Source: Oncomelania hupensis (lineage: Eukaryota; Mollusca; Gastropoda; Littorinimorpha; Pomatiopsidae). From it: a DNA stretch of 64,000 bases. The stretch lies in contig CM072522.1 of assembly GCA_036898135.1 (NCBI GenBank), forward strand, positions 1,188,652-1,252,651, given 5' to 3'. Under the pieces are notes generated by a model that ran no database searches, was not told the DNA's origin, and worked only from the letters and a program-made list of their open reading frames with translations. Below are positions 53,839-64,000 of the stretch, piece by piece. The position numbers and the translations under genes are program-made. Numbering within the stretch: position 1 is the first letter of the stretch; each line of letters opens with the position of its first letter.

Positions 53839-54178
53839 TAGTGAACTCTCGTTTATCGCGGTAGTTAGGTTTCGAGACTGGCTGCAATAGCCAAAATTCT
53901 GCTAAGTTTGGACACCATATTTACAGTATTTATTTAACGTGTATTCAGACTTTTAAAACCCTCCCTTTATGTACCGTTAACAAACCACCCTTTACTGTAA
54001 TGTACAGATATCTATAGTATGCACATACAGTACACAGGCACAAATGTTAAGCAATAAAACAGTAGGTGTACATTTTTAAAAAAAAGAGATTATTACAATA
54101 CTGAACAATTGTAATGAAAAAAATCCGCTAAGTGGTGAATCTGCCAATGTCAAACCGCGAAGTAGCGAGGGTTCACTG
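53839..54178. mobile_element. 340-bp Tigger-like MITE
   Basis: Left end tagtgaactctcgtttatcg pairs with cagtgaaccctcgctacttc from the right end; gcgg follows in both. TA flanks each side. Non-coding. Confidence 0.8.
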
Positions 54179-54381
54179 TAGTGCAAGTTTAGGATAACGT
54201 ACATGTACTGGTGATGCACAATTACCACTGAATGCTTTTCTGTACAAATCTGCACCTCATGTCTTTCACTTTGTTCTGCTTGTTTCATTTCTGCTATTCT
54301 TCTTCTTCGCTTCTTCTTCTTCTTCGCTTCCTCTTCTTTTTCTTCTTCTTCTTCCAGTGCAGTGCATTTAGGAAGATTGCT

Positions 54382-54995
54382 CACCCCCGTTGTGGTGCTG
54401 GGGGTTTCAGTATAAATAGTATCCCCACTTTCTGGAAATTTAGTGCTTTAAATTCTCACTGTCGCTGTCTTTCTCATTTGTTCTTTCTCATTCCTACTCT
54501 GTTCTATCAATCTACTATACTATCTTCTCCTTCGCTAGACCAGTCACCTGCCTTTTTTCTTGAAAACTCTTCCGGGACAAAACTCCTCATTTGTGTATGA
54601 GGTCTGTTGGATCAGCTTGGAAATATTGGATGCTTTCTGCCAGGTGGTCACTAGGGCTTCCTATAATGTTATTATTTGGCAATGTGGGCATTTTATATGT
54701 ATGTGTTTTGCTGATATTTTATAATAATGTTTATATTCTATTTTGTTTTTGTAAACGGGGGTTCGATAAATTAGAGTATAGCCTCGGCGTGGGATGTCTT
54801 TATTGTAAAGTGACCAGCTGGTGGAGTGCCTTCAGTGTTACCACTAGGGTTGTTTTGGCAGATCTTTTATGTGGATCAGGGGTGAGTCTTCTTTCAGCGA
54901 AGTTGTGGTCTTGATTTTGTGGTCCTGATTCGGCTATACTGGTCCTGATTTGGCTCGGAAGAGTCCGCTGGACCTAAAGCAATAATCATGTAATG
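54382..54995 (+). mobile_element. ~610 bp retroposon family B, complete copy with 13-bp TSD
   Basis: taggaagattgct at 54369-54381 and 54996-55008 flanks the element exactly. It starts with cacccccgttgtggtgctgg, has tataaatag near its start and ends aataatcatgtaatg. A TTC-rich run lies just upstream (54299-54355). Confidence 0.92.
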
Positions 54996-55084
54996 TAGGA
55001 AGATTGCTAGAGTTCCCTGTGTTTTTGCCTTGTTTGTCAGTTGCATTATGATTTTATTTGGATTTCCGTTTTGTTTTTGTTTTA

Positions 55085-55320
55085 TTTGTGGGCAAAATTT
55101 GGGCTGCCTGCTCAGTGAAAGTAGGGCAGCCGCACCCAACCTAGTCGAATGGGTTATAGGACTTTGTGCTTGTTGGGTGCGAGTTTGTATTATCGGGCAC
55201 TCTCCCTACCTAGAACATGGGTGTCATGATCTTTAAAGTCCTAGTGATGGGATGCATGCCGTCCATGGCAGAAACGTAAGCTGTGGATTTACACCGACAT
55301 ACAAAAACAGGCGGGTCATT
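55085..55320 (+). repeat. Dispersed repeat D, diverged copy 3
   Basis: Shares gcttgttgggtg, catgatctttaaagtcc and tttacaccgac with the copies at 12.6 and 44.4 kb. Confidence 0.4.
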
Positions 55321-56627
55321 TCAGATCTGTATGGATTGGTTGTTTGTTTTTTTCGTTAAGAAAATATTTATGTCAAAACATTATGAGGCAAGGAGACTTT
55401 GTTATGTTGTGTTCAGGTGTTTGTTTTATATTTTATATTTTATTTTATTTTATTTTGGGAGGGGCGTGCTTGAGCTTGTCCTTTTCACCTGGTATGACAT
55501 ACATGGTTTGTTGTTGCCATTGTTTTCTTCCTGGATCTGTGGAAAGAATGGCTTGCCATATGTGTTGTTAATGAATGTTTTTTGTTTAGGGGATGTTTTG
55601 TTAAAAATATAACCTAGTCCTTTTGCATTTAACCAGAGAATTTAAGGGGGGGGGAGGGGTTGTCACTTACAGCCTTTAAACTGCAGAGAATACTGCCTGT
55701 TCACCGTTTAGTTTCATGCTGATTGTAAAGTCACATTGCCTTATAGTCGGTCTATTGTAATCTGGTTAATTTTGGGGTAAGTTGTCATGCAGTTTCGATG
55801 TATTGTATGCCTACAGTTTTTAAATACTCACTGCAACAGGCGCATAATGCATGTTTCTCTGTAAATAGATGTATATGGCTTGCCTGCAAGAAATTCATAA
55901 CTGTCACTCAATCATGATTATAAAGGAGTTAGGAAATCGTTTACCTCCCCCCTTCCCTTTTTCCACCCTCACCCCTCTTTTCCCATCCCCTCATCTTCGA
56001 TTATGGTTGAACATTTTAGAAAAATTAGAGAATATTATTATTTTTTTAAAAATGTGCCTATGTAAAATGCAGCATAGTGGAGAGAGCACAGGGACTAAAA
56101 TCACTGTGAGGTACACACATTATTTTTTTCGTGTGGATGCGGTTTTGTTTTGTTGTATACATCATGTGAACTAATATTACTTTTATTTTTTAATGCACAC
56201 TGGTGATTCTTGCTTGCAAAGTAATATTTTTATCTTCTGATATTATGTTTTTCTTCTAATACAATATATTATATTATATCTATAAATAATTTTAAAAAAA
56301 ACTTTTATTTTGTTTCAAAAAATGGAAGCATACTGTTTGTGTAACGTTAAAGAAATCTAATGATAAAAATAAGCACACGCACACCCCATCTTCCTACATT
56401 ATCTTGTACATTGCATTATTTTGTTAAATTTAATTTTGAGTGGTGGTGGTAGTTGTGGAAATAATATATAGTACTAGAAGTGATAATCAATAAATTGTGA
56501 TTTGTAACTATTTTTTAAATTTATTTTTGTTTTCCTTTCATTGTGTACCCCTTCACTTCCACAATAAATTGAATAAATATACTAAATATACTACCTTTAC
56601 ATAAGTCCTTAGTCCCTTCCCTTATAT
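55321..56627. other. Intergenic, nothing recognised
   Basis: AT-rich DNA with a poly-G patch at 55646-55660 and a tattttatttt run near 55430. No gene or known repeat. Confidence 0.4.
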
Positions 56628-57430
56628 ACCCCGTTGGGGTGCCGGGGGTTTCAGTATAAATAGTATCCCCACTTTCTGGAAATTTATTGCTTTAAATTCC
56701 CACTGTCGCTGTCTTTCTCATTTGCTCTTTCTCATTCCTGCTCTGTTCTATCAATCTGCTATACTATCTTCTTCGCTAGACCAGTCACCTACTTTTTTTC
56801 TTGAAAACTCTTCCGGGACAAGACTCCTTATTTGTGTGTGAGGTCTGTTGGATCAGCTTGGGAATATGGGACGCTTTCTGCCGGGTGGTCACTAGGGCTT
56901 CCTATGATGTTATTATTTAGCACTATAGGCATTTTATATGTATGTGTTTTGTTGATAATTTATAATGATGTTTGTATTCTATTTTGTTTTTGTAACCGGG
57001 GGTTCGAGTAGTTGGGGTAAAGCCTCAGCCGTCCCCTGCGTGGGATGTCTTTATTGTAAAGTGACTGGGCGGTAAAGGGCATTCAATTTTCCCACTAGGG
57101 TTGTTTCAGCAGATCTTTTATGCGGATCGGGGGTTGTCCGGTCCTGATTTGGCTCGGAAGAGTCCGCTGGACCTAAAGCAACAATCAATCAATCAATCAA
57201 TCAATCAATTTTGTTTTTGTAAACGGGGGTTAGAAAAATTAGAGTATAGCCTCAGCGTCCCCTGCATGGGATGTCTTTATTGTAAAGTGATTGGCTGGTG
57301 GAGAGCTTTCAGTTTTACCACTAGGGTTGTTTCAGCAGATCTTTTATACGGATCAGGGGTTGTCCGGTCCTGATTTGGCTCGGAAGAGTCCGCTGGACCT
57401 AAAGCAATAATCATGTAATTTAATGTAATG
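56628..57430 (+). mobile_element. Retroposon family B with duplicated 3' third
   Basis: A full body (tataaatag near 56655, to acctaaagcaa at 57182) is followed by (AATC)n and a second copy of the last ~215 bp (57205-57420), ending ataatcatgtaatttaatgtaatg. The flanks gtcccttcccttata and gtccttcccctata may be an imperfect target duplication around the whole. Confidence 0.75.
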
Positions 57431-57689
57431 TCCTTCCCCTATAGGTTCTTCCTTTTTTTTTTTTTAGAACAAAATCAGTAAACAGTGTCCTGGCTCCAAT
57501 GGCAAATAAAAATGGAGAGAATGAAGAGATTAAAAACAACAAACATCTGTTGAGAATGGCCCATTGAAATGTTAAAAAACTGTGTGCCGACTGGCGTAGC
57601 GTTTTTCCAATTTGTGTCTTGTGTCATTACTGATGTATGGCTATGTTCTCTGCTGTGTGTCGTCTGGTAGGCTGACCTAACATCGATGC

Positions 57690-58100
57690 ATGAACCAGCT
57701 AGTGCTTTAGTGCTTTAAATTCCCACTGTCGCTGTCCTTCTCCTTTGTTCTTTCTCATTCCTACTCTGTTCTATCAATCTACTATACTATCTTCTTCGCT
57801 AGATCAGTCACCTACCTTTTTTCTTGAAAACATTTCCAAAACTCCTCATTTGTGTATGAGGTCTGTTGGGTCAGCTTGGGACTATTGGACGCTTTCTGGC
57901 AAATGGTCACTGTGGCTTTCTATGGTATTATTGTTTAGCAATGTAGGCATTTTATATGTATGTGTTTTGTTGATATTTTATAATGATGTTTATATTCTAT
58001 TTTGTTTTTGTAAACGGGAGTACAACGTCAGCGTCCCTTGCGTGGATGCCTTTATTGGAAAGTGACGGCTGGTGGAGCGCCTTCAGTGTTACCACTAGGC
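57690..58100 (+). mobile_element. Retroposon family B, truncated at both ends
   Basis: Starts within tagtgctttaaattcccac and ends at tgttaccactaggctt, so both termini are lost. Several small deletions are present. Confidence 0.75.
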
Positions 58101-58915
58101 TTTTCAAGCTTTCACACAGTGTAGTCAAAACCTATGTTCGTTCGCCTCTCCACTTGTAGATCCTAGTCTCAGTTACGCGTTGTGTTCTGGGTTGTACAGA
58201 GTGGAGCCATCTCTAATTATGGGACTTCAAATTTTTTTTAATCTCTCTGGCCTGTAATTAAACATATGGCCCCATTGATTTTTATTTCCATGCCAAGGAC
58301 CCACTGTGCCCTGGGGAATTTTCTATTCTCAAAATAAATACTGGGTAAATAATATGTACAATTGATTTTTATTTTTTCTTTTAATTTTTTTTAATTCAGT
58401 AAATCTGTTTTTGTTTGTGTGCGTTTTTTCTCGCTGATGATATATTCCAGTTGAGTATGTACATGTATTTATGACGGCACAATGAAGAAGAAAAACCCAC
58501 ACATAGATCTGTTCCTTTTGTTTGACTATACGTTATTTTATAAATCACCAAGCCCCGTTATTTTATAGGGAGATCACAAACGTTTTGGTAGCAGCTAAAG
58601 AAAGGGGGTTAAAGAGTTACATGACAGCATCTATATCTTGGATATAAACCTTATCAGATGTTGTCCAATTTAAACTCCAATCCCCTTGCCTAAGGGAAGG
58701 CAACTACTTCCTAAGATGTTTGAGTCTCCCTTGTTATTCTCACCAGCTGTCACTTTCTTCACTAAATCCCATTGTAGTAGTGTTTTCCATAATTATAACT
58801 AACTATGTGGTAAAAACTGTCAACTGTTGCTATAGGTTTTTTCCTTACTAAATAGTGTTGAATGTGAAGTATGGTCACGATGTAAATGGAAAGAACCATT
58901 GTCTTCCATCATTTA
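58101..58915. other. Intergenic, nothing firm
   Basis: A short segment at 58108-58200 (cacagtgtagtcaaaacctatgttcg) faintly resembles the VKTYVRSPL part of a LINE RT, but is too short to call. Confidence 0.3.
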
Positions 58916-58917
58916 AT

Positions 58918-58963
<46 letters not shown>

Positions 58964-59020
58964 GTAATAATAATAATAAAGCTGTAATAATAATATTAAT
59001 AAGTATTTAAATAGCGCTTT
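58916..59020 (+). repeat. (AAT)n with atagcgcttttt motif
   Basis: About 20 taa units, then aagtatttaaatagcgctttttt, as at 22.45 kb. Confidence 0.9.
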
Positions 59021-59258
59021 TTTCTAAGTATAAATCAGTTCAAAGCGCAGACTTCTTTACACATCTTTTTAGACAGAAATGTTTTGCTGTATAGTTTTTG
59101 TGATTTGATCTTTTCGAAATGTAAGTTGCAATAAGACTGCATGGTTTATAATTACAGGACACGATGTTTAACGTTAGTTGGGTTATTTAAGCTCTTTGAA
59201 AAGTTCACTAGAGAGGTATAACTTGCACGTCAAACATTCTTTGATGATGATGATGTAC

Positions 59259-59261
<3 letters not shown>

Positions 59262-59336
<75 letters not shown>
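59262..59336 (+). repeat. (ATT)n microsatellite
   Basis: About 25 perfect units. Confidence 0.95.
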
Positions 59337-59337
<1 letters not shown>

Positions 59338-60034
59338 ACTTCTGTTCTAAAGTTAGTTTGCTTAGTTCAAATTTAGTATGTATAACAGATATATAAAATC
59401 CTTTGGTAATAAAAATGTATTTTCATCCATAGTTTGTTGTTGTTATGTTGTTGTTATGTGCTTGGTGATGTTAACATATATACACACATACATAACGCAT
59501 ACACCACAGGCACAAAACAACACGAACACTTTTATTAATGTAAAGTTAAACCTGATTCAAAATAAAACAGATTGATTTTGAAAGACAAGTGCTTATGATT
59601 GGTTTTCAATGACATGTGCCTGTGATTGTTTTAAATGACGAAGTGCCTGTGACTGAATGACTTGTGAAAGACAATTACCAGTAGTAAACTAGCAGAGTTG
59701 CACGAAATGCATGGAAACAAACTAAACAAATAAATTACTTTTATGTTATATGCCAATGAACAAACTATCAATTATTTTTTTATTATTTATTATGCATACA
59801 GAATAACCAAACCTGAAAGACTAATAAACGGTTGAGCTAAAATTACACAGCAAGCAAACGATCTTTCTCACTCTGACACACACACACACACCCACACACA
59901 CCGACTAGCTCTCTTTCTACCCACTCTCCCTCCAATACTCCAGTTCGCATACACATGTACCTCTCTCAAAAGCTTATCAGTAGGAATAAAAGAATAGATT
60001 AAAGTGATTTTTCAAATTAAAATTAAACACCATT

Positions 60035-60134
<100 letters not shown>

Positions 60135-60322
60135 CTTAAACACACAGCATACAATCTAGCAGATATCATTATATAAAATAGTGACTACATTATGGTTAAG
60201 TACATCGTAAGGTACGTGTATGTGTGTGCATGTGAGAGAATTTACTATACGTTGTGTGTGTGAATATGTGTTTGTGTGTGCGTGAGAGAAAGAGGGGGAG
60301 AGAGAGAGAGACGGGCAAGAGT

Positions 60323-60668
60323 TTCTAATAGTTATCTCTCTTAGCTAATGCATGACGAATCATATTATCACGCCCAACACATTTTCGTACACAGCATAAA
60401 TTAGTTTTGGTTTTAAAAAAGGCACAAACGTGGTGACGGTAGTCTAAAGCAAAACGAGGAAGAAGTAGAATTTTAGTAAACAGACGACAATGGGCCAGAA
60501 AGTCTAGATGTTAATTATTGCCACAGATCATAATTATACCGAGATGAAACGGGAAGCAACATTTAACGTGGTTTCTCTAAGAGTTATCTCTCTTAGATAA
60601 CGGTTGACGAATCTATTATCACGCCCACCACATTTGTATAAGAGCATACATTATATTGTTTTAACATA
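60323..60668 (+). repeat. Two diverged ~95 bp direct copies
   Basis: agttatctctcttag followed by tgacgaatc and attatcacgcccaacaca occurs at about 60333 and, with changes, at 60591. The spacing is about 250 bp. Confidence 0.75.
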
Positions 60669-60977
60669 CATAAATAACCATTTGCACGGAATTGCAAACT
60701 TTCATAGACCTATTTTATATTTTAATAGATAATCTATTTGGTTTATCGCATGCAATGTAAAGTTTCAGGACGACAGGACCTTTAGAAAGGCTTCACGTAC
60801 TTAACTACGTACTACTACAACTACCACTTTTCCAAACGAAAAAATCAAAGTTATTTATAAGATTTCTGAATATAGTATTTTTTGGTATGTTTCTCATGAG
60901 CATGAAATTACAGATTGTTTTATCGAGTGATTTTAAGAAAACGTTGTTTTAATTTATTGTTGCTATCTATGTGACTT

Positions 60978-61270
60978 GGGGTGTCGGATAGTGCAGTGGT
61001 TGGAGCACTCGCTACTGTGTCGAAAGTGAAGCACCGTCCGGTGCGGTTAGCACTTGGATGGGTGACCGCTAAGGTGTGAAGCGACAAACAACAACGCCCC
61101 CAGTTGACTCAACTGTGATTGAGTACCTACTCTCTTGAGGGTGGGGAAGGTAAAGCAGCGAGGGAGAGAGTTGGGCATCACCCTCATTACGCTGGCCCAA
61201 GATAAGTGTGATCTCCAACATCACGCTCCCCTACGGCCACAAGGCTATGGGACTACCTTTACCTTTTTAC
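60978..61270 (+). mobile_element. Composite SINE with 5S rRNA-like segment
   Basis: A 15-bp repeat ctatctatgtgactt flanks it at 60963-60977 and 61271-61285. The head tagtgcagtggttggagcac is like a tRNA box A. At 61044-61069, cggttagcacttggatgggt and gaccgc closely match the internal control region of 5S rRNA genes. The tail has acctttacctttttac. Confidence 0.85.
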
Positions 61271-61329
61271 CTATCTATGTGACTTAGGCAGAAATATGGA
61301 TCGATTGATGACAATTTCTCAGATCACGG

Positions 61330-61332
61330 AGC

Positions 61333-61407
<75 letters not shown>
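61330..61407 (+). repeat. (GA)n microsatellite
   Basis: About 36 ga units. Confidence 0.95.
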
Positions 61408-61411
<4 letters not shown>

Positions 61412-61806
61412 CTAGAGGCAGAGAGACAGAGATAAAGAATTAGACAAAGAAACAGAGACAGAGCGAACTAGAGGTTCCTTAATCATTTCACACTCGTACA
61501 GACACGTGATGAAACACACACACAACAACCCTCCTCACACCCCTCCACCCTCACCCGCTCCCACACACAACCAGCCTGAAACAAACATGAAAACCAAGAC
61601 TCAATATATATTGAAAATGTTTACTGACTGCAACACATCGATCGTGGTACACGTATCCAATGATAAACACTTGAAAGAGTTCACACACAAATTCACTGAT
61701 CTTTACATACAAAAAGCATCCCCGCTCTTTATGCAACTTAGTGTTAATACAAATAATAATAATAATAATATTAATTTATTATTATTATTTTTATTATTAT
61801 TATTGG

Positions 61807-62060
<254 letters not shown>

Positions 62061-62061
<1 letters not shown>

Positions 62062-62696
62062 AGCTTCTGTGTAGCGCGATTCCCCACAGAGTGAGCCCAC
62101 AAAGCGCTCTCCCAACACCTGCAAGCTAAAGAGAATGAAAGTAATGAAAAGTAGCAGATACAATGAAACATCAAGTTCTACAATATAAAAACAAGACTAT
62201 AATAAATGATTAGTATTGTAAATCGAGGACATTCATCAAGCTATTGATGTGTATTTCTTGACATACAGCTGACAATCAGCATTTTCAAAATATTTTCCTG
62301 CTGATTTTATGACAGCTTTTTCCTAAAGGACTAAAATGAAAATACGGATCGATTGATTATCTGAACTATCAAGCAAAAGTGATAAAAACCTGTTCAGCCC
62401 ATTTTGTCGTTAAGTGCGCATAACGTTTTGATAATATCATGATTATAATTGACATCAGGGACCTTGACCTTTGAAAAACAACAAAGATCAAGGACACCAA
62501 GGCTGAATGGTGGTTAAAGTAGACCTATCGGCATAGTAAAAAATACTCAAAAACGGTTCAGTCATTCTTGGGGTGTGGCAAAAAAGGTGTTTTGAATATA
62601 TAAGCGAAATTCGGATTGTCGCAGCGACCGACTGACCGACCAACGGTCTGCTACATGTTGATTGTCATGAGTTGAGGTACATGTATGCCAAAAATA

Positions 62697-62698
<2 letters not shown>
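62061..62698. other. Intergenic, nothing recognised
   Basis: AT-rich. A single family C-like piece (gggaccttgacctttg) lies at about 62457. Confidence 0.35.
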
Positions 62699-62781
<83 letters not shown>

Positions 62782-63020
62782 CGAGACAGACAGAGAGAGA
62801 CGGAGACATAGACAGACAGACAGACAGAGAGAAATACACGCACGCAATCACGCACCCTTCCAATCACTCACACAAACGCATTCCCATGCACACAAACACA
62901 CACACACACACACACAGACAGAGAGAAATACACGCACGCACTCACGCACCCTTACAATCACTCACACAAACGCACTCCCATGCACACAAACACACATACA
63001 CACACAAACGCACACACGCA
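62699..63020 (+). repeat. (GA)n plus a 94-bp tandem duplication and (CA)n
   Basis: About 35 ga units to 62768, then cagacagagagaaatacacg at 62821 and again at 62915, each followed by the same ~70 bp with few changes, then ca-rich DNA. Confidence 0.9.
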
Positions 63021-63039
63021 CACATACACATATTTTAGC

Positions 63040-63490
63040 ATCTACAAAATGCTATAACAAAATAAGCAATATTTCTACACAAAACATATACGAATTCGAC
63101 ACACAGCAACCAACCACAAGCAGACGACCAACCCTCGAGAAGAATATTCAAATATGGTGTAATGCACTGCATCCACACACACATTTTTCAGTATACAAAA
63201 TGTAAAAACAAAATAATCTATACATACTTAAAAAAAAATTAAATCATACAAATTTCATACACCACAACCAATCAAAACTTACCGAGACCAATTCTCGAAA
63301 AAAATTCACAATATCAATGGCTTGGTAGAAACAAAACAAATGTGAATGTACTGCTTCCACGTTTCTAGGTATACAAAATGCAATAACAAATAATCTATAC
63401 ACTGAAAAAAGATTCAATAATACAAATTCTATACACAACAACCAACCACAAGACCAATTCTTGAGAAAAATATACAGTAGCAATGGCTAT
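63040..63490 (+). repeat. Diverged tandem repeat, ~150-180 bp unit, three copies
   Basis: tacaaaatg...aacaaaataa starts at about 63043, 63193 and 63371; caaccaaccaca and accaattctcgagaa-type blocks follow in each copy. Confidence 0.75.
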
Positions 63491-64000
63491 TAGTATATTT
63501 AGCCTTATTTTGAACTAAGAAAGAGTTTTAAAATAAACTCGAAAACTCGGTTTTATCTTCTATCTTTTTTCGCCAGTGGCAATGAGTGGGTAGAACAAAA
63601 ACAATTTGGACCACAACGACCACGTGTACTACGTGCGCCTCTGCTGTATTCTGAGCTCGTCTAATTTTAGAATTTTAGAAGCTATTGCCCGCAGCGGCAC
63701 AAGCACACGGAAAGGAGAGGGGGGCGGGAGGGGGGGGGGTTAGAATGCAAGCTGTTTTTTAAATGATGCACTCTTTAAATTATTAAATTACAATCACTTA
63801 ATTATTTAAATTATGAAAAATAAATTACATTCTCGTTTACTGTGGCTGTGAAAAATATAGTATGTAACTTTTATTATTTCATTGGGAATGTTGAAATCTG
63901 AGTATCATCTGTAGTAGACCTATATATAGGTCTACAGAACCGACGCCATGTACACATTGCTGAACAGAGCCAGACGGTATAGGCGCAGGAAATAATAAAT
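63491..64000. other. Intergenic, nothing recognised
   Basis: A poly-G patch lies at 63718-63738. No gene or repeat was recognised. Confidence 0.35.

Overview
The window is animal nuclear DNA: split genes with GT-AG introns, no operons, AT-rich spacers, very many microsatellites, and a dense load of LINEs, hAT/pogo/Harbinger-type DNA transposons, MITEs and SINEs. A marine invertebrate, probably a gastropod or other mollusc, fits the repeat types and the [2Fe-2S] form of ferrochelatase. That placement is inference, not proof.

Two real host genes are visible, arranged head to head about 2.2 kb apart. (1) On the minus strand, from 29249 down past the left edge, is a TRIM-like gene with a RING finger split over two exons (29249-29101 and 20782-20696), a B-box exon (10504-10312) and a probable coiled-coil exon (225-147). 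The codon phases agree across all junctions. Its 8-10 kb introns hold most of the transposons of the left half. (2) On the plus strand, 31424-51724, is a complete ferrochelatase gene (FECH, last step of haem synthesis). I read 11 coding exons, 430 codons plus stop, in phase throughout, with a mitochondrial leader, the catalytic His and Glu, and all four iron-sulfur cysteines. Its last intron appears to use a GC donor.

Layout: 1-2.9 kb, last visible TRIM exon and LINE debris. 3.9-6.4 kb, a 5'-truncated CR1/Jockey-like LINE with an unbroken reverse transcriptase frame. 7.4-8.9 kb, a hAT-like element. 10.8-12.5 kb, a Harbinger remnant inside a retroposon. 13-20.2 kb, two head-to-head copies of one LINE family carrying nested hAT insertions, ending in a fold-back palindrome. 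20.9-22.4 kb, a retroposon with an extra GC-rich 1 kb. 23.3-26.7 kb, a near full-length but broken RTE-like LINE. 27-28.1 kb, a hAT derivative. 31.4-51.7 kb, FECH with its intronic MITEs and microsatellites. 51.7-58 kb, pogo/Tigger relics and several copies of the ~610 bp retroposon. 58-64 kb, microsatellites, tandem repeats and a SINE with 5S-like sequence.

The most unusual items are the ~610 bp retroposon family, including one copy with a 1 kb GC-rich 3' segment inside the same target-site duplication; the LINE-hAT-hAT nest with a 48-bp coding minisatellite; two TA-flanked elements full of short internal motif repeats; the fold-back at 20.04 kb; and the composite SINE at 60.98 kb. Coordinates of exon edges and most repeat ends were read by eye; no search or alignment program was run.
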